From assembly GCA_050305635.1 (NCBI GenBank), contig JBNLFS010000034.1, positions 1-64,000 on the forward strand: a stretch of 64,000 bases of DNA, in the 5' to 3' direction. Made by a program: the position numbers and the translations under genes. The notes beneath the pieces are model-generated. The model was not told where the DNA came from, ran no database searches, and saw nothing but the letters and a program-made list of their open reading frames with translations. The DNA is from Thiodiazotropha sp050305635. GTDB lineage: Bacteria > Pseudomonadota > Gammaproteobacteria > Chromatiales > Chromatiaceae. Of this stretch, positions 25,052 through 34,069 are shown in pieces (position 1 is the first letter of the stretch; each line of letters starts with the position of its first letter).

Positions 25052-25885
25052 ATGCTCAGTTATCGCCATGCCTATCACGCAGGCAACCCAGCCGATGTGC
25101 TCAAGCATCTGGTGCTGGTGGAAGTGCTCGACTATCTGGGTGACAAGGACAAACCGTACGTCTACGTCGATACTCATGCCGGCAGCGGTCTCTACCGTCT
25201 CGATACCCCTCAGGCTACCCACAACCGGGAATTCGAAAACGGTATCGGACGACTGCTCGGCGCCGGTGAGCCGGAATTGCAGCCCTATCTGGAAATTATC
25301 CGCCACTACAATCCTGACGGTATCCTGCACCGCTATCCCGGCTCACCCAAGATTGCCGCTCAACTGCTCAGATCCCAGGACCAGGCCTGGCTGTTCGAAC
25401 TCCACCCCAACGAGTTTCCTGCCCTGAAGCAGGCCTTTCAGAACAATCAGCAGTTTCACCTTTTTCAGGAAGACGGCTTCGATGGGTTGGTTCGGCTGCT
25501 GCCTCCGCAATCCCGTCGGGGATGTATCCTCATTGACCCCTCCTACGAGGTGAAGCAGGACTACGCGAGGGCTGTGGAGCAGTTGCTGAGAGGTGTCAAA
25601 CGTTTCGCCACCGGAGTCTACCTTCTGTGGTATCCGGTGGTGGAACGGGGACGGATCGATATCATGCAACGGGCCCTGATCAAGAGCGGCTTACGACGTC
25701 TCTACTGTTTCGAACTGCAGCATGCGGTTTCCCACAGTCAGGGCATGTGGGCCAGTGGGCTGTTCGTAATCAATCCGCCCTGGATGCTGATGCCGCGGAT
25801 GCAGGCCATTCTGCCGATCCTTGCGGAGCGTCTGGGTGAGGAAGGGTCATTTGGATTTCGCTGTGAAGAGTTGGTGGGTGAGTAG
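25052..25885 (+). CDS. rlmJ: 23S rRNA (adenine(2030)-N6)-methyltransferase
   Basis: This 277-residue protein begins with the RlmJ hallmark MLSYRHAYHAGNPADVLKH, followed by the SAM-binding VDTHAGSGLYRL, and continues with the family's PGSP and ELHP motifs. The catalytic motif reads DPSY (in ILIDPSYEVKQDY), where E. coli has DPPY. It methylates A2030 of 23S rRNA during ribosome assembly. GGAAG lies 4 nt before the ATG. A 154-bp piece of its 3' end (25725-25878) is repeated at 30720-30873. Confidence 0.95.
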   Translation: MLSYRHAYHAGNPADVLKHLVLVEVLDYLGDKDKPYVYVDTHAGSGLYRLDTPQATHNREFENGIGRLLGAGEPELQPYLEIIRHYNPDGILHRYPGSPKIAAQLLRSQDQAWLFELHPNEFPALKQAFQNNQQFHLFQEDGFDGLVRLLPPQSRRGCILIDPSYEVKQDYARAVEQLLRGVKRFATGVYLLWYPVVERGRIDIMQRALIKSGLRRLYCFELQHAVSHSQGMWASGLFVINPPWMLMPRMQAILPILAERLGEEGSFGFRCEELVGE

Positions 25886-25962
25886 CGGTGCTTACGGGGC
25901 CGCAATTTTCCACAGGTCACTAACAGCCTGCTAAACAACAACACGATGATACGGGTAATACC

Positions 25963-26277
25963 ATGAGTACATTCGACAATGTCACGGTCACCAAGGCCGC
26001 CAATATCTACTTCGACGGCGCAGTTACCAGCCGCAGCTTAAAGTGTGCCAACGGGGAAAGTAAAACCCTCGGCATCATGCAGCCGGGCGAATATCGCTTC
26101 AACACCGGCAAACCGGAAATCATGGAGATCCTCTCTGGTGAAGTTGCGGTTCGACTGCAGGACGATGATCAATGGAAGCGCTATTGCGCCGGAGAACATT
26201 TCGAGGTTGCGGGTGATTCCGCGTTCGACATCAAGGTAAATAGCGTAACGGACTACTGCTGCAGCTTTGTGGATTGA
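25963..26277 (+). CDS. ppnP: Pyrimidine/purine nucleoside phosphorylase (cupin, DUF1255)
   Basis: This 104-residue cupin of the PpnP family shows the family core KTLGIMQPGEYRFNTGKPEI, EILSGEVAVRL and FEVAGDSAFDIKV. PpnP phosphorolyses diverse nucleosides. It lies 77 nt after rlmJ on the same strand. Confidence 0.92.
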   Translation: MSTFDNVTVTKAANIYFDGAVTSRSLKCANGESKTLGIMQPGEYRFNTGKPEIMEILSGEVAVRLQDDDQWKRYCAGEHFEVAGDSAFDIKVNSVTDYCCSFVD

Positions 26278-26287
26278 TGTTGTGCAG

Positions 26288-26317
26288 CGTCTGAATAGAA
26301 TTCCAACAGTCTGTTAG
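26288..26317. repeat. Right-end remnant of the 137-bp element
   Basis: CGTCTGAATAGAATTCCAAC followed by AGTCTGTTAG matches the right end of the element at 1-137 with a few changes. The left part is absent. The stop codon of the ABC ATPase gene falls inside it. Confidence 0.6.
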
Positions 26318-27399
26318 TCGAACAGAACCTGAATCTGGCGCGGGTCCAGGTTCAGGTTCACCGTCTCACCGATCGGGAAATCCTTGCGTCCGGTCTGGTG
26401 ACGGTCATCCACGAGGATGTCCTGGCCCGCGCAATCCACCGAGTAGCGGATCAGGTTGCCGAGAAACTCCCGGTCACGCACTCGGCCTTCGATGCGGATA
26501 CCCGCGACTGGGGTCGAGTCGCCTTTTTCTGTGATGACAAGATGTTGGGGGCGAAACATCATTTTCGCCGCGCAGGGGGCATGGTTCATGGATTCCAGTG
26601 GAATGTCCAGTCCGCACTCAGCAACGAACCGGTGGGTGCCGGAATCCTGCACCAGTTCGCCCTGGAGCAGATTCGCCGTGCCGAGAAAGCGTGCGACGAA
26701 GCTGTTGCGGGGTGCGTCGTAGAGCGCCATCGGTGATCCTACCTGTTGCAGAATTCCGTCGTTGAGCACCGCCATGCGATCGGCGATGGTATTGGCTTCT
26801 TCCTGGTCATGGGTGACAAAGATCGTGGTAATGCCGAGTCGACGCTGCAGTTCGCGGATTTCCCGGCGCATGTAGACCCGCAGATTGGCGTCCAGGTTCG
26901 ATAGGGGTTCATCGAGCAGCAGCACTCGGGGTTCGATGACAATGGTGCGGGCCAGGGCGACCCGCTGCTGCTGGCCGCCGGAGAGTTGTGACGGTCGCCG
27001 ATCCGCATATTCGCGCAGACCCACCACATCGAGGGCGGCCTCCACCCGCTCGGTGATTTCAGCTCTGGGCAGGCGTCGCTCCTCCAGACCGAAGGCGACA
27101 TTGCGGCGCACGCTCATGTGCGGCCATAGGGCGTAATTCTGGAACACCATACCGACGTTGCGCTTCCAGGGAGGCAGTTGCGCCACGTCCTCGTCACCGA
27201 TCAGCACCTGACCGCTGGGGGTGGGGCCGAACCCGGCAATGAGTCTCAGCAGGGTCGACTTGCCGGAACCCGAGGGTCCGAGGAAAGCAAAGAACTCACC
27301 GGGTTCCACATCCAGACTGATATCGCGCAATACCACGTGGTCGCCGAAGGCGAGGCCGACGTTGCGCAGTCTGACATTGACACTTTGATTTTCGGACAT
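26314..27399 (-). CDS. ABC transporter ATPase, Fe(III)-type (FbpC-like)
   Basis: This 361-residue ATPase has Walker A GPSGSGKST at 41-49, the signature LSGGQQQR near 140, Walker B VLLLDEPLSN, and a C-terminal TOBE-like region. It energises import through the fused permease encoded 9 nt upstream. The set (binding protein, fused permease, ATPase) is typical of Fe(III) uptake, but spermidine/putrescine or phosphonate importers look similar. No Fur box was recognised upstream. Confidence 0.92.
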   Translation of the reverse strand: MSENQSVNVRLRNVGLAFGDHVVLRDISLDVEPGEFFAFLGPSGSGKSTLLRLIAGFGPTPSGQVLIGDEDVAQLPPWKRNVGMVFQNYALWPHMSVRRNVAFGLEERRLPRAEITERVEAALDVVGLREYADRRPSQLSGGQQQRVALARTIVIEPRVLLLDEPLSNLDANLRVYMRREIRELQRRLGITTIFVTHDQEEANTIADRMAVLNDGILQQVGSPMALYDAPRNSFVARFLGTANLLQGELVQDSGTHRFVAECGLDIPLESMNHAPCAAKMMFRPQHLVITEKGDSTPVAGIRIEGRVRDREFLGNLIRYSVDCAGQDILVDDRHQTGRKDFPIGETVNLNLDPRQIQVLFD

Positions 27400-27408
27400 G
27401 GGCTTGGG

Positions 27409-29130
27409 TTACTCCAAGTTCGCTTCGGTTTCGCCAACCACCCGGTCGGCGGTGCGCATGCGCCGGCTGCGCTCGATGATCCGATGGGAGAGGTAGGCGC
27501 CCAATCCGACGATCACCACAGCGATGATGCCCAGCGCGGCGCCCGGCCCCCGTCCCGCCGCAGATTGCATGAACACGTAGATCCCGTAAGAGAGGGGGGC
27601 ATCGGATTGCTGGGACACCAGCATCAGAGTTGCAGAGAGCTCAACCGAAGCGGTGGCAAAACTGGTGACGAAGCCCGCCAGGATACCGCCGGACATCAGT
27701 GGTACGACGATGCGCCAGACGGTCCGTGACTTGGTGGCGCCGAGATTCTCCGCCGCTTCCTCCAGGGTGACACTGACCTGCTGCAGGGCGGCCACGCAGG
27801 CACGCAGCGCGTAAGGCAGGCGGCGTACCGCGAGGGCGATCACCAGGATCACCCACCAAGTGGCCAGGGGCTGATCGCTGAAAGGCAGCCGTATCTCGTA
27901 GAAGGTGCGTAGATAGCCGATGCCCAGAACCACCCCGGGCACCGCCAGCGCCGCGGTCGCGGTGTAATCCAGCCAGCGCCTGCCGGGGGTACCGGTGCGC
28001 CACACGATGTAGGCGATTGCGGTGCCTAGGACGATATCGATGCCGGCCGCCAGCCCGGCATACAGCAGGGTGTTGGTGACATACTGGGAGGAGCTTTCGA
28101 ACACCTTCAGGTAGTGAACCAGGGTATAGGCGTCGGGCAGCACGGCAAACGACCAGACCGTACCGAACGACAGCAGCAACAGACCGATGTGAGGGGCCAG
28201 GACAAAGCCCAGGATCAGCAGAATCACCGTGTAGGCCCCGGTCTTCTCCCACAGCTTCAGGTCCCGCTTCAACAGTCCGCCACCGCCTTTCTGCACCGAG
28301 CTGTAGTCCCGTCCGCGGAATGCGAGAAACGAGGTCCACAGGGAGAACATGGAGAACAGGACCAGCATCACCGAGATGACATAACCCATGGGATCGGTGA
28401 TGCCGATGGAACTGATCCGCAGGTAGGCCTGGGGCGCCAGCATCTTGTTGACGTTGAGCAGCAGCGGTGTGCCCAGGTCGTCGAACACCTTGAGAAACAC
28501 CAGTGAGGCGCCGGCGACGAAGCCGGGCATGGCCAGAGGGAAGACCACCCGGCGGAACAGGCGCATACCGCTGGCGCCCAGGTTCTGGGCCGACTCTTCC
28601 AGGGAACGGTCGATGTTGGCCAGACTGGCGGAGAGATTGGTGAGGATAAAGGGAAAATAGTGAATGCTCTCCACCAGGATCACCCCATTGAGTCCCTCCA
28701 TGAAAGGGATGGTGAACCCGAAATGTTCATCCAGCAGCAGATTGACGCTGCCGTTGCTGCCGAACAGCAGCTGCATGGCCACCGCGCCGACAAACGGCGG
28801 CATGATCAGGGGGATGATGCCCAGGGTCTGGATCAGTACGGAACCGCCAAAATTGAAACGGGTGGTGAAGTAGGCCAGGGGGATGGCGATAACGCTGGCC
28901 AGCAGCACCGACATGCCGGCGACATAGAGCGAGTTCCAGAAGGATTCGCGGAACAGCGCGGTGTTGAAGAAGTCCTTGAAATTGACCAGGGTGAAGCCCC
29001 CGGTGGCCGGATCCTGGAAGGCCACGAAGACCACCTTGAGAACCGGTACCACCAGGAACAGCAGCAGGAACAGACCCAACAGCAGTGCAATACTCAGCGG
29101 GCCCCACTGCACGCGCGGGTTGGCGTTCAT
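27409..29130 (-). CDS. ABC transporter permease, fused double-domain (FbpB-like)
   Basis: This 573-residue inner-membrane permease is made of two homologous halves of about six helices each, as in iron FbpB/SfuB and ThiP. EAA-loop signatures are EESAQNLGASGMRLFRRVV in the first half and EEAAENLGATKSRTVWRIVV in the second. It lies between the binding-protein gene and the ATPase gene, all co-directional. Confidence 0.93.
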   Translation of the reverse strand: MNANPRVQWGPLSIALLLGLFLLLFLVVPVLKVVFVAFQDPATGGFTLVNFKDFFNTALFRESFWNSLYVAGMSVLLASVIAIPLAYFTTRFNFGGSVLIQTLGIIPLIMPPFVGAVAMQLLFGSNGSVNLLLDEHFGFTIPFMEGLNGVILVESIHYFPFILTNLSASLANIDRSLEESAQNLGASGMRLFRRVVFPLAMPGFVAGASLVFLKVFDDLGTPLLLNVNKMLAPQAYLRISSIGITDPMGYVISVMLVLFSMFSLWTSFLAFRGRDYSSVQKGGGGLLKRDLKLWEKTGAYTVILLILGFVLAPHIGLLLLSFGTVWSFAVLPDAYTLVHYLKVFESSSQYVTNTLLYAGLAAGIDIVLGTAIAYIVWRTGTPGRRWLDYTATAALAVPGVVLGIGYLRTFYEIRLPFSDQPLATWWVILVIALAVRRLPYALRACVAALQQVSVTLEEAAENLGATKSRTVWRIVVPLMSGGILAGFVTSFATASVELSATLMLVSQQSDAPLSYGIYVFMQSAAGRGPGAALGIIAVVIVGLGAYLSHRIIERSRRMRTADRVVGETEANLE

Positions 29131-29190
29131 GCAAACATCCTTCGCCCGATCAGGCGGCAGATCGTCAACGGTCCGCCGCCCGGGTCGGCA

Positions 29191-30549
29191 TCAGTCAGCC
29201 AGTTTCAACGCCTGCCGGGCCAGTTCCCCGGCTTTGGCATAGTGGCTGCGAGCGAAGCTGTCCCACTGCTGTTCCACTTCGGCCTGACGTTGCGGTACTT
29301 CATCCGTGGGTTTCTTGCGTTTCTTGGCAAAGATACTGGCAAAGTCCGGGTCGTTGGCCTGGGCCTCGGTGACCGGGATCGCGTTGACCTGGGCACGCGC
29401 CTCGGCCAGCAGTTTGGCCGCCTCCGCATTCGGCTTCCTGTCGATCGCAGCCTGTGCCTCATGGATTGCCTGGGTGGCGCTGCGCAGTTCATCGGCCCGG
29501 AAGGTGATCAACTGGTCGAACAGGGAGTTGACCAGGTTGTACCGCCCCTCGGAGAGGTCGGAATCGAACTTGACCGCCGCCCCAATGGATTTGTCCTCGA
29601 ATGGATTCGGCAACCCCTCGGGTGCCTTGGCGTAGATCTCGGGCTTCACCGGAAGGCGCTGGATCTTGGTATCGAAGAGCAGTTCCTGGCCCTCGTCGGA
29701 GAGCAGAAAGTCGATAAACGCTCCGGCCGCCTGCGGGTGAGGTGCGCTTTTCACCATGCCTACATTGGCGGGCACCAGTGCGGTGATGGTGGGGTAGACG
29801 AACTCCACCGGGAACCCCGAAGCCTTGGATGAGAAACCGAAGAAGTCGATCACGATACCGAAGCCGAATTCGCCGCTGTTGACACCGTCCGGTACGCCGA
29901 AGCTGCGTTCGGTGATGGTTTTGAAGTTGCCGGCCATCGCTTTCATGGTGGCCCAGCCCTGATCCCAGCCTTCACCTTGGAGAATAGCCTCCACCGTCAG
30001 GTGGGTGGTGCCGGAGCGGGAGGGCGCGGACATCCCCACATGGCCGAAATAGACCGGTTTCTTAAGGTCGTCCCACTCCCGGGCCACCGGCAGACGCTTG
30101 GCCTTGATATAGCGGGTGTTGTACATGATGCCGTATCCCGAGGCGGCGAAGCCGACGAAGTAGCCATCGGGGTCGTTGATCGGAAACGAGCCGATCATGT
30201 CGGGAATGCCCGAGGCGTTCGGTTTGTAGGTCTGCAACAGGCCCTTGCCCTTGAGCACACCGAAGGCGTCCGGTGCGGAGACCCAGAACAGGTCGGTGGT
30301 GTTGTTCGCCGCGGTTTCCTGGATGTATTTCACCCCGGCCGAGGTCTTCTTGTTAAGCACCTCCACCTGGGTTCCCGGGTATTTGTTTTGAAAGGCGGTC
30401 TGGAAGACGCTGGTCAGGTCTTCCGGAAACGACGTGACGATGACCAGCTTGTCCTCCATCGCCAGGGCGGGCCGCCACAGGGTCAGCAGGCAGAACAGGG
30501 GGATGAGCAGGCGGATCATAGGGTGAATTGTATGAAAGGGTCGGGTCAC
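29191..30549 (-). CDS. ABC transporter periplasmic binding protein, Fe(III)-type
   Basis: This 452-residue exported protein starts at a GTG (30549) with GAGGAG 9 nt upstream; the ATG at 30519 lacks one. A signal peptide ends near WRPALA. The core follows the FbpA/type-2 pattern: KLVIVTSFPEDLTSVFQTAF, GVKYIQETAANNTTDLFW, then AASGYGIMYNTRY. The C-terminal about 100 residues are helical and rich in Ala, Gln and charged residues, beyond the usual length of about 340. The ligand is likely Fe(III) by family, not proven. Confidence 0.88.
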   Translation of the reverse strand: MTRPFHTIHPMIRLLIPLFCLLTLWRPALAMEDKLVIVTSFPEDLTSVFQTAFQNKYPGTQVEVLNKKTSAGVKYIQETAANNTTDLFWVSAPDAFGVLKGKGLLQTYKPNASGIPDMIGSFPINDPDGYFVGFAASGYGIMYNTRYIKAKRLPVAREWDDLKKPVYFGHVGMSAPSRSGTTHLTVEAILQGEGWDQGWATMKAMAGNFKTITERSFGVPDGVNSGEFGFGIVIDFFGFSSKASGFPVEFVYPTITALVPANVGMVKSAPHPQAAGAFIDFLLSDEGQELLFDTKIQRLPVKPEIYAKAPEGLPNPFEDKSIGAAVKFDSDLSEGRYNLVNSLFDQLITFRADELRSATQAIHEAQAAIDRKPNAEAAKLLAEARAQVNAIPVTEAQANDPDFASIFAKKRKKPTDEVPQRQAEVEQQWDSFARSHYAKAGELARQALKLAD

Positions 30550-30719
30550 GACAGATACTCCTCGGTGTGGGTTATTGTTATGCTGTTTGTCGCTTGTGTT
30601 ACCAAATTATGACCAATAATCGGGATCTTGCAATTCGGTCCCGGTCGGGTCGGTGGTTTTACCCGTCATCCCGGTTTGATCCGGGGCCAGGCCCGGATGA
30701 TGGGTGTCAGGGGTGTTTA

Positions 30720-30873
30720 CGGTTTCCCACAGTCAGGGCATGTGGGCCAGTGGGCTGTTCGTAATCAATCCGCCCTGGATGCTGATGCCTCGGATGCAGG
30801 CCATTCTGCCGATCCTTGCGGAGCGTCTGGGTGAGGAAGGGTCATTTGGATTTCGCTGTGAAGAGTTGGTGGG
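30720..30873 (+). pseudogene. Duplicated 3' fragment of rlmJ
   Basis: 154 bp match rlmJ 25725-25878 with one mismatch (G at 25795, T at 30790), in the same orientation. It encodes the SHSQGMWASGLFVINPPW part through EELVG without the start or stop. The matching ends abruptly on both sides. The surrounding 30550-31010 gap shows no other gene. Confidence 0.92.
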
Positions 30874-31010
30874 CATCCGGACCGGCAGAGTTTTGGTATT
30901 CTGCAAACATGCGCAGTATAGCCGAGTATATGTATTCAATATGGTAGGTTTCGACACAGAATCATTCGTCTGAATGGCGTTGCGCCGGCCCGTCGTGAAA
31001 GGATAAAACA

Positions 31011-31472
31011 ATGCAGCATGCCTTCTCCTGTCTGCTCCTCGGAGCCCTTGCTTTTGCGGTGCCCGCTGTGCAGTGCGATTCGCTCAAACCCTTCACCACC
31101 GATGGTTGCAGTTTGTTCCCGGATGGCACTTTTCATCAACAATCGTTGTGGTTGAACTGTTGCATTCACCACGATCTCGCTTACTGGAAGGGTGGCACCG
31201 AGCAGCAGCGTCTGACTGCTGACCAGTCCCTGGAGCAATGTGTCAGCCAGGTTGGCGAGCCTGAAATCGCAAAGCTGATGCTGGCGGGGGTCCGTGTTGG
31301 CGGCTCACCCCACTTCCCCACCTCCTATCGCTGGGGCTATGGTTGGTCCTATCAACGGGGGTATAAACCGCTTAGCGATGATGAAAAGCAGCAGGTCACG
31401 GCTGAACTACGTCGATTGAGGATGATTATTCAGGGGCTCGAAGAGGCGCTGGGATCACCGCCTCAAGAATGA
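31011..31472 (+). CDS. Secreted phospholipase A2-like protein
   Basis: This 153-residue protein has a signal peptide (about 1-21) and AAAGGA 7 nt before the ATG. DGCSLFPDG and WLNCCIHHDLAYWKGG (C50-C51, H54-D55) match the PLA2-type CCxxHD catalytic helix, with DGC similar to the calcium-loop region. The usual cysteine after HD is replaced by alanine. An activity on phospholipids is plausible but unproven. No obvious partner genes adjoin. Confidence 0.7.
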   Translation: MQHAFSCLLLGALAFAVPAVQCDSLKPFTTDGCSLFPDGTFHQQSLWLNCCIHHDLAYWKGGTEQQRLTADQSLEQCVSQVGEPEIAKLMLAGVRVGGSPHFPTSYRWGYGWSYQRGYKPLSDDEKQQVTAELRRLRMIIQGLEEALGSPPQE

Positions 31473-31526
31473 CGGTCTCGGGCATCGCGATAGGACCGGC
31501 AATCTATTTTGACCGTTCGTTTAGCC

Positions 31527-31552
31527 GGCTGTTGAAATTCGCTCAGACGAGT
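31527..31552. repeat. Left-end remnant of the 137-bp element
   Basis: GGCTGTTGAAATTCGCTCAG plus ACGAGT matches positions 2-27 of the full element exactly. The rest is missing, and the alpha-E gene ends 16 bp beyond. Confidence 0.65.
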
Positions 31553-31567
31553 CCGCGATTCTCTGCC

Positions 31568-32512
31568 TCAGGCCGCATCCGGAATGGGCGGGGGAAAATA
31601 GGTTGTGACGATCTTCTCATGCAGCTCTGCCAGCATGATCTGCATCTCATCGATGAAGTCGTGGAGAAACTGATTGTCCATCTTCTCCAGGGGCATGCTC
31701 TCAATAGTGCGTTCGATCTTTCGCAGGATACGCACCGGGGCCCGGTTTTTCGGCAGCCGTGACAGGTTGAAGGAGATATTTTCCAGGCAGTAACTCAGGG
31801 AACGGGGAAAGGTTTCGGTCTGAAAGAGAAACTTCAGCACATCGTTGCGCCGGATACGCACCTGCATGTGCTGGCGGTACATCTGGTAGGCACTCAACGA
31901 TTTGAGCATGCTCATCCACAGAATATCTTCGAATGGGGTCAGTTCCGGTGCATCATCGGGGATCGGGTTTTCACAGCGCACATCGATGATGCGCGTGGTC
32001 ATGTCGGCGCGTTCCAGTTTACGGCCCAGGTTGAGAAAATGGTAGGCTGTGTCATGGCTCATGCTGCCCGCCAGCAGACCGGTCAACATCTGTGAGTTGG
32101 CGATGATCTGCTGCAGGTAACGATGCCGCCCCTGACGGGAAGAACTGCTCTGTTTGTTGTCTACCGCCGTTTGGTAGTAGCTGTTGATCTCTTCCCAGGC
32201 TTCACGGGGGAGGATCTCCCGGATGGTGCGGGCATTTTCCCGCATGCTTGAGAGAATGCTGACGATGGAACTCGGGTTGGCTTCGTCGGCGATCAGGAAA
32301 TTGGCGACGCGGCGCTCGGTGACTTCCGGGTGGCGTTCCGCATACTCCGTATTGCAGCCGAGCAGGCTGATCAGCGCATCCCAGCCGGGCGCCACCTGGG
32401 CGGGCAGGTCCAGCAGCAGGTTGGTGTTCACGGTGATCAACCGGGCGGTGTTCTCGGCCCGTTCCTGATATCGCCCGATCCAGTAGATGGTTTCAGCTAC
32501 TCGGGAAAGCAT
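31568..32512 (-). CDS. Alpha-E domain protein (DUF403)
   Basis: This 314-residue all-helical protein begins with the family signature MLSRVAETIYWIGRYQERAE and contains NREARTIRE-type helices (MRENARTIREILPREAWEEI). Alpha-E proteins accompany circularly permuted ATP-grasp enzymes and transglutaminase-like proteins, sometimes with Anbu. They are predicted parts of a peptide-ligating or tagging pathway (comparative genomics). It lies 111 nt after the ATP-grasp gene. Confidence 0.92.
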   Translation of the reverse strand: MLSRVAETIYWIGRYQERAENTARLITVNTNLLLDLPAQVAPGWDALISLLGCNTEYAERHPEVTERRVANFLIADEANPSSIVSILSSMRENARTIREILPREAWEEINSYYQTAVDNKQSSSSRQGRHRYLQQIIANSQMLTGLLAGSMSHDTAYHFLNLGRKLERADMTTRIIDVRCENPIPDDAPELTPFEDILWMSMLKSLSAYQMYRQHMQVRIRRNDVLKFLFQTETFPRSLSYCLENISFNLSRLPKNRAPVRILRKIERTIESMPLEKMDNQFLHDFIDEMQIMLAELHEKIVTTYFPPPIPDAA

Positions 32513-32623
32513 GTCGCACTCCTCGGATGTCTTGGATAGTCTGCGTCACTCGAGCGGCGTTCGTCTTTTTGGGCGATCTCTGTGACGTCGCGATTGCGGT
32601 TCGTTCCATGGCCGGCACTCCGT

Positions 32624-34069
32624 TCAGCTGTCCACGATCCAGGTGTCCTTGCTGCCGCCCCCCTGGGAGGAGTTGACCACCAGGGATCCCTTGCGCAGCG
32701 CCACCCGGGTGAGTCCCCCGGTGGTGACCTCCATGTGCTTGCCACTGAGAATGAAGGGGCGAAGATCCACATGCCGGGGTTCCAGCAAACCCCGTGCAAT
32801 GGTCGGCACCGTGGAGATGCCGAGGGTTGGCTGGGCAATGTAGTTACGCGGATTCTCTGCAATCAGTTTCGCGAACTCTTCGCGTTCCGCCTTGGTCGAG
32901 GCGGGGCCGACCAGCATGCCGTAGCCCCCCGATTCGTTGGCCGGCTTGACCACCAGTTCCTTGAGGTGCTCCAGCACGTAGGCCAGGGAGTCCTTGTCCA
33001 TACAGCGGTATGTGGGCACGTTGGGGACGATCGGATCCTGGTCCAGGTAGTAGCGGATGATCTCCGGTACATACGAGTAGACTACCTTGTCGTCGGCCAC
33101 GCCCGCGCCTGGCGCGTTGGCCAGAGCCACGTTGCCTGCCTTCCAGGCCCGTAACAGGCCGGGTACCCCGAGCATGGAATCTGGGTTGAAGGCCTCGGGA
33201 TCGAGAAACAGGTCATCGATGCGGCGGTAGATCACATCGACCCGGGACAGGCCCTCGATGTTGCGCATGTAGACACAGTCGTCGTCACACACCACCAGGT
33301 CGCGACCCTCCACCAGTTCACAGCCCATCTGCTGGGCCAGATAGGCGTGCTCGAAGTAGGCGGAATTATAGATGCCGGGGGTCAGGACGACGATCTCCGG
33401 GTTGTCACCCGGACGGGGTGACAGGGCCGCCAGGGTGTCGAACAGTTCGGACGGATAGTCATCCACCGGCAACGGGCTGTAGGTTTCGAAAAGTTCCGGA
33501 AACACGCGTTTGGTGACCAGCCGGTTCTCCAGCATGTAGGAGACCCCGGAAGGCACTCGCAGATTATCCTCCAGCACGTACATCAGGCCGTCCCGGTCGC
33601 GGACCAGGTCACTGCCGCAGATGTGCGCCCAGATGCCGAGAGGTGGATTGATGCCGACGCACTGGGGGCGAAAGTTGACCGAATCAGCGAGCACTGCGGC
33701 GGGAAACACCTTGTCCTTGATGATCTTCTGATCGTGATAGAGATCGTCGATGAACAGGTTCAATGCCTGCACCCGCTGCTTCAGCCCCGCCTCAACCTGG
33801 TCCCACTCCTTCTTCGGGATCAACCGCGGAATGATGTCGAAGGGCCAGGCCCGGTCGATGGATCCCTCTTCTTCGGTGTAGACCCGGAAGGTGATGCCCA
33901 TCTGCTTGATCGCCAGTTCGGCGCCCTGCTGGCGGGCCTCCAATTCGCCCTCGTCGAGCTTGCGCAGATAACTGATCAGTTTGCGCGCATAGCCCCGGGC
34001 GTTTCCGTTCGGGGTGATCAGCTCGTCATAGAAGTCGTGGTTTTCGAACGACTCCCAATTGATGGTCAT
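32624..34069 (-). CDS. Circularly permuted ATP-grasp protein (DUF404/DUF407)
   Basis: This 481-residue predicted ATP-dependent amide-bond ligase is of the CP_ATPgrasp_2 type. Seen: YDELITPNGNARGYARKLI, FIDDLYHDQKIIKD, VLEDNLRVPSGVSYMLENR, LVEGRDLVVCDDDCVYMR, and VKPANESGGYGMLVGP with the glycine-rich ATP loop. It overlaps the transglutaminase gene by 4 nt. Confidence 0.93.
   Translation of the reverse strand: MTINWESFENHDFYDELITPNGNARGYARKLISYLRKLDEGELEARQQGAELAIKQMGITFRVYTEEEGSIDRAWPFDIIPRLIPKKEWDQVEAGLKQRVQALNLFIDDLYHDQKIIKDKVFPAAVLADSVNFRPQCVGINPPLGIWAHICGSDLVRDRDGLMYVLEDNLRVPSGVSYMLENRLVTKRVFPELFETYSPLPVDDYPSELFDTLAALSPRPGDNPEIVVLTPGIYNSAYFEHAYLAQQMGCELVEGRDLVVCDDDCVYMRNIEGLSRVDVIYRRIDDLFLDPEAFNPDSMLGVPGLLRAWKAGNVALANAPGAGVADDKVVYSYVPEIIRYYLDQDPIVPNVPTYRCMDKDSLAYVLEHLKELVVKPANESGGYGMLVGPASTKAEREEFAKLIAENPRNYIAQPTLGISTVPTIARGLLEPRHVDLRPFILSGKHMEVTTGGLTRVALRKGSLVVNSSQGGGSKDTWIVDS

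Noticed and set aside
30550..30720. Fur box upstream of the iron-type ABC operon
   Set aside because: No GATAATGATAATCATTATC-like 19-mer was found by eye between the GTG start and the rlmJ fragment.
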